Shown here: in pieces, positions 63,671-64,000 of the stretch
How the letters are laid out: each line of letters starts with the position of its first letter
Numbering within the stretch: position 1 is the stretch's first letter
NCBI GenBank assembly: GCA_016177735.1
Contig: JACOUS010000026.1
Span: forward strand, 66,375 to 130,374
Direction: 5' to 3'
Source of the DNA: Ignavibacteriales bacterium
GTDB taxonomy: Bacteria; Bacteroidota; Ignavibacteria; Ignavibacteriales; Melioribacteraceae
DNA: 64,000 nt
Notes under the pieces: generated by a model
Databases searched by the model: none
Told to the model about the DNA's origin: nothing
What the model saw: only the letters and a program-made list of their open reading frames with translations
Program-made: the position numbers and the translations under genes

Positions 63671-64000
63671 TTATTTGACCGGAAAATAACCAACTTTAGA
63701 AACTATTTCTTGACCTTCTTTGCTCAAAATCCAATCGACGTATTCTTTAATTTCGCCGGTTGGTTTGTTTCTGAGATACAAATACAAATATCTCGCAATC
63801 GGGTAATTACCGTTCTTAATATTTTCTTCTGTAGGTAGGAATGCCGGCGAGTTTGCATCTTTTTTAACCGCAGTGAATTTAATTCCTTTTGCGTACGCCG
63901 CACCGCCGAACCCGATTGCATTTTTATCTTTGACAACAGCGTTAACAACTGCTGCTGTACCCGGTAAACTTTGCATTGTTGCTGTGTAATCCGCACCATT
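63671..64000 (-). CDS. pstS: Phosphate-binding protein PstS, C-terminal part (cut by window edge)
   Basis: 110 codons of an extracytoplasmic phosphate-binding protein are visible; the 5' part lies beyond 64000. The typical C-terminal block is present: LPGTAAVVNAVVKDKNAIGFGGAAYAKG, then YPIARYLYLYLRNKPTGEIKEYVDWILSKEGQEIVSKVGYFPVK. Its position as the first gene before pstC fits the usual pst order. Confidence 0.93.
   Translation of the reverse strand, partial: NGADYTATMQSLPGTAAVVNAVVKDKNAIGFGGAAYAKGIKFTAVKKDANSPAFLPTEENIKNGNYPIARYLYLYLRNKPTGEIKEYVDWILSKEGQEIVSKVGYFPVK

Overview
The window looks like chromosome from a member of the Ignavibacteria/Chlorobi side of the Bacteroidota supergroup. 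The evidence is a C-terminal type IX secretion (T9SS) sorting domain with the characteristic LEQNYPNPFNPET motif (33918-35048), a DUF4270 lipoprotein, a PorV/PorQ-like protein, an 11-gene complex I operon without nuoEFG, atpD-atpC standing apart from any other ATP synthase genes, a VOR/KOR-type 2-oxoacid:ferredoxin oxidoreductase, and AT-rich DNA. I saw no rRNA, tRNA, phage, transposase or CRISPR. It reads as a core chromosomal segment with one large accessory-looking catabolic operon.

Layout. 1-100: start of a secreted protein running off the left edge (minus). 326-10851: nuoABCDHIJKLMN (plus). 10980-12374: a small unknown protein, an IscA/ErpA-type Fe-S carrier and a superoxide dismutase with a possible Tat leader. 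12828-13238: orphan LytTR DNA-binding protein. 13254-15883: DUF4270 lipoprotein and outer-membrane protein (minus). 16227-17315: Kelch-repeat lipoprotein (plus). 17408-19229: atpDC (minus). 19376-22108: ferredoxin plus three subunits of a 2-oxoacid:ferredoxin oxidoreductase (minus), preceded by a terminator-like leader hairpin. 22756-38460: an uninterrupted 11-gene minus-strand series (M20 peptidase, cyanophycinase, YfcC transporter, T9SS cargo, RpiR regulator, TonB receptor, large FN3 surface protein, PorV-like protein, M14 carboxypeptidase, saccharopine/lysine dehydrogenase-like protein, N-acylamino-acid racemase-like enolase). 38882-45849: lpd-lipB-E1(alpha-beta fusion)-E2-lipA. 46120-48483: endonuclease III and a PAS histidine kinase. 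48636-49982: phosphohexomutase (plus). 50441-56512: typA, DUF58, TPR lipoprotein, hydE, hydG. 56785-60063: membrane protein, PhzF-like, DUF559, DUF3795 and LD-carboxypeptidase genes. 60254-64000: pstSCAB-phoU, with pstS cut by the window edge.

The genes combine into three themes. Energy: complex I, ATP synthase beta/epsilon, a ferredoxin-linked oxidoreductase and the hydrogenase maturases HydE/HydG. Lipoate-dependent oxidation: a 2-oxoacid dehydrogenase whose operon carries its own lipoyl synthesis genes. Scavenging: an envelope-spanning operon that I read as a peptide/isopeptide catabolic system, possibly for cyanophycin-like polymers. This is the best candidate for an undescribed system.

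A second unexpected layer lies in the non-coding DNA. Many intergenic stretches, and two coding linkers, contain short degenerate repeats with a strict 7-base period, each site using a different heptamer. Two of these arrays are followed by their own inverted complement. There is also a separate palindrome family (5150-5227 and 41544-41610) and a 19-base identical element about 46-51 bases upstream of both typA and lipA. All functional calls come from reading protein motifs by eye; no database search was made.
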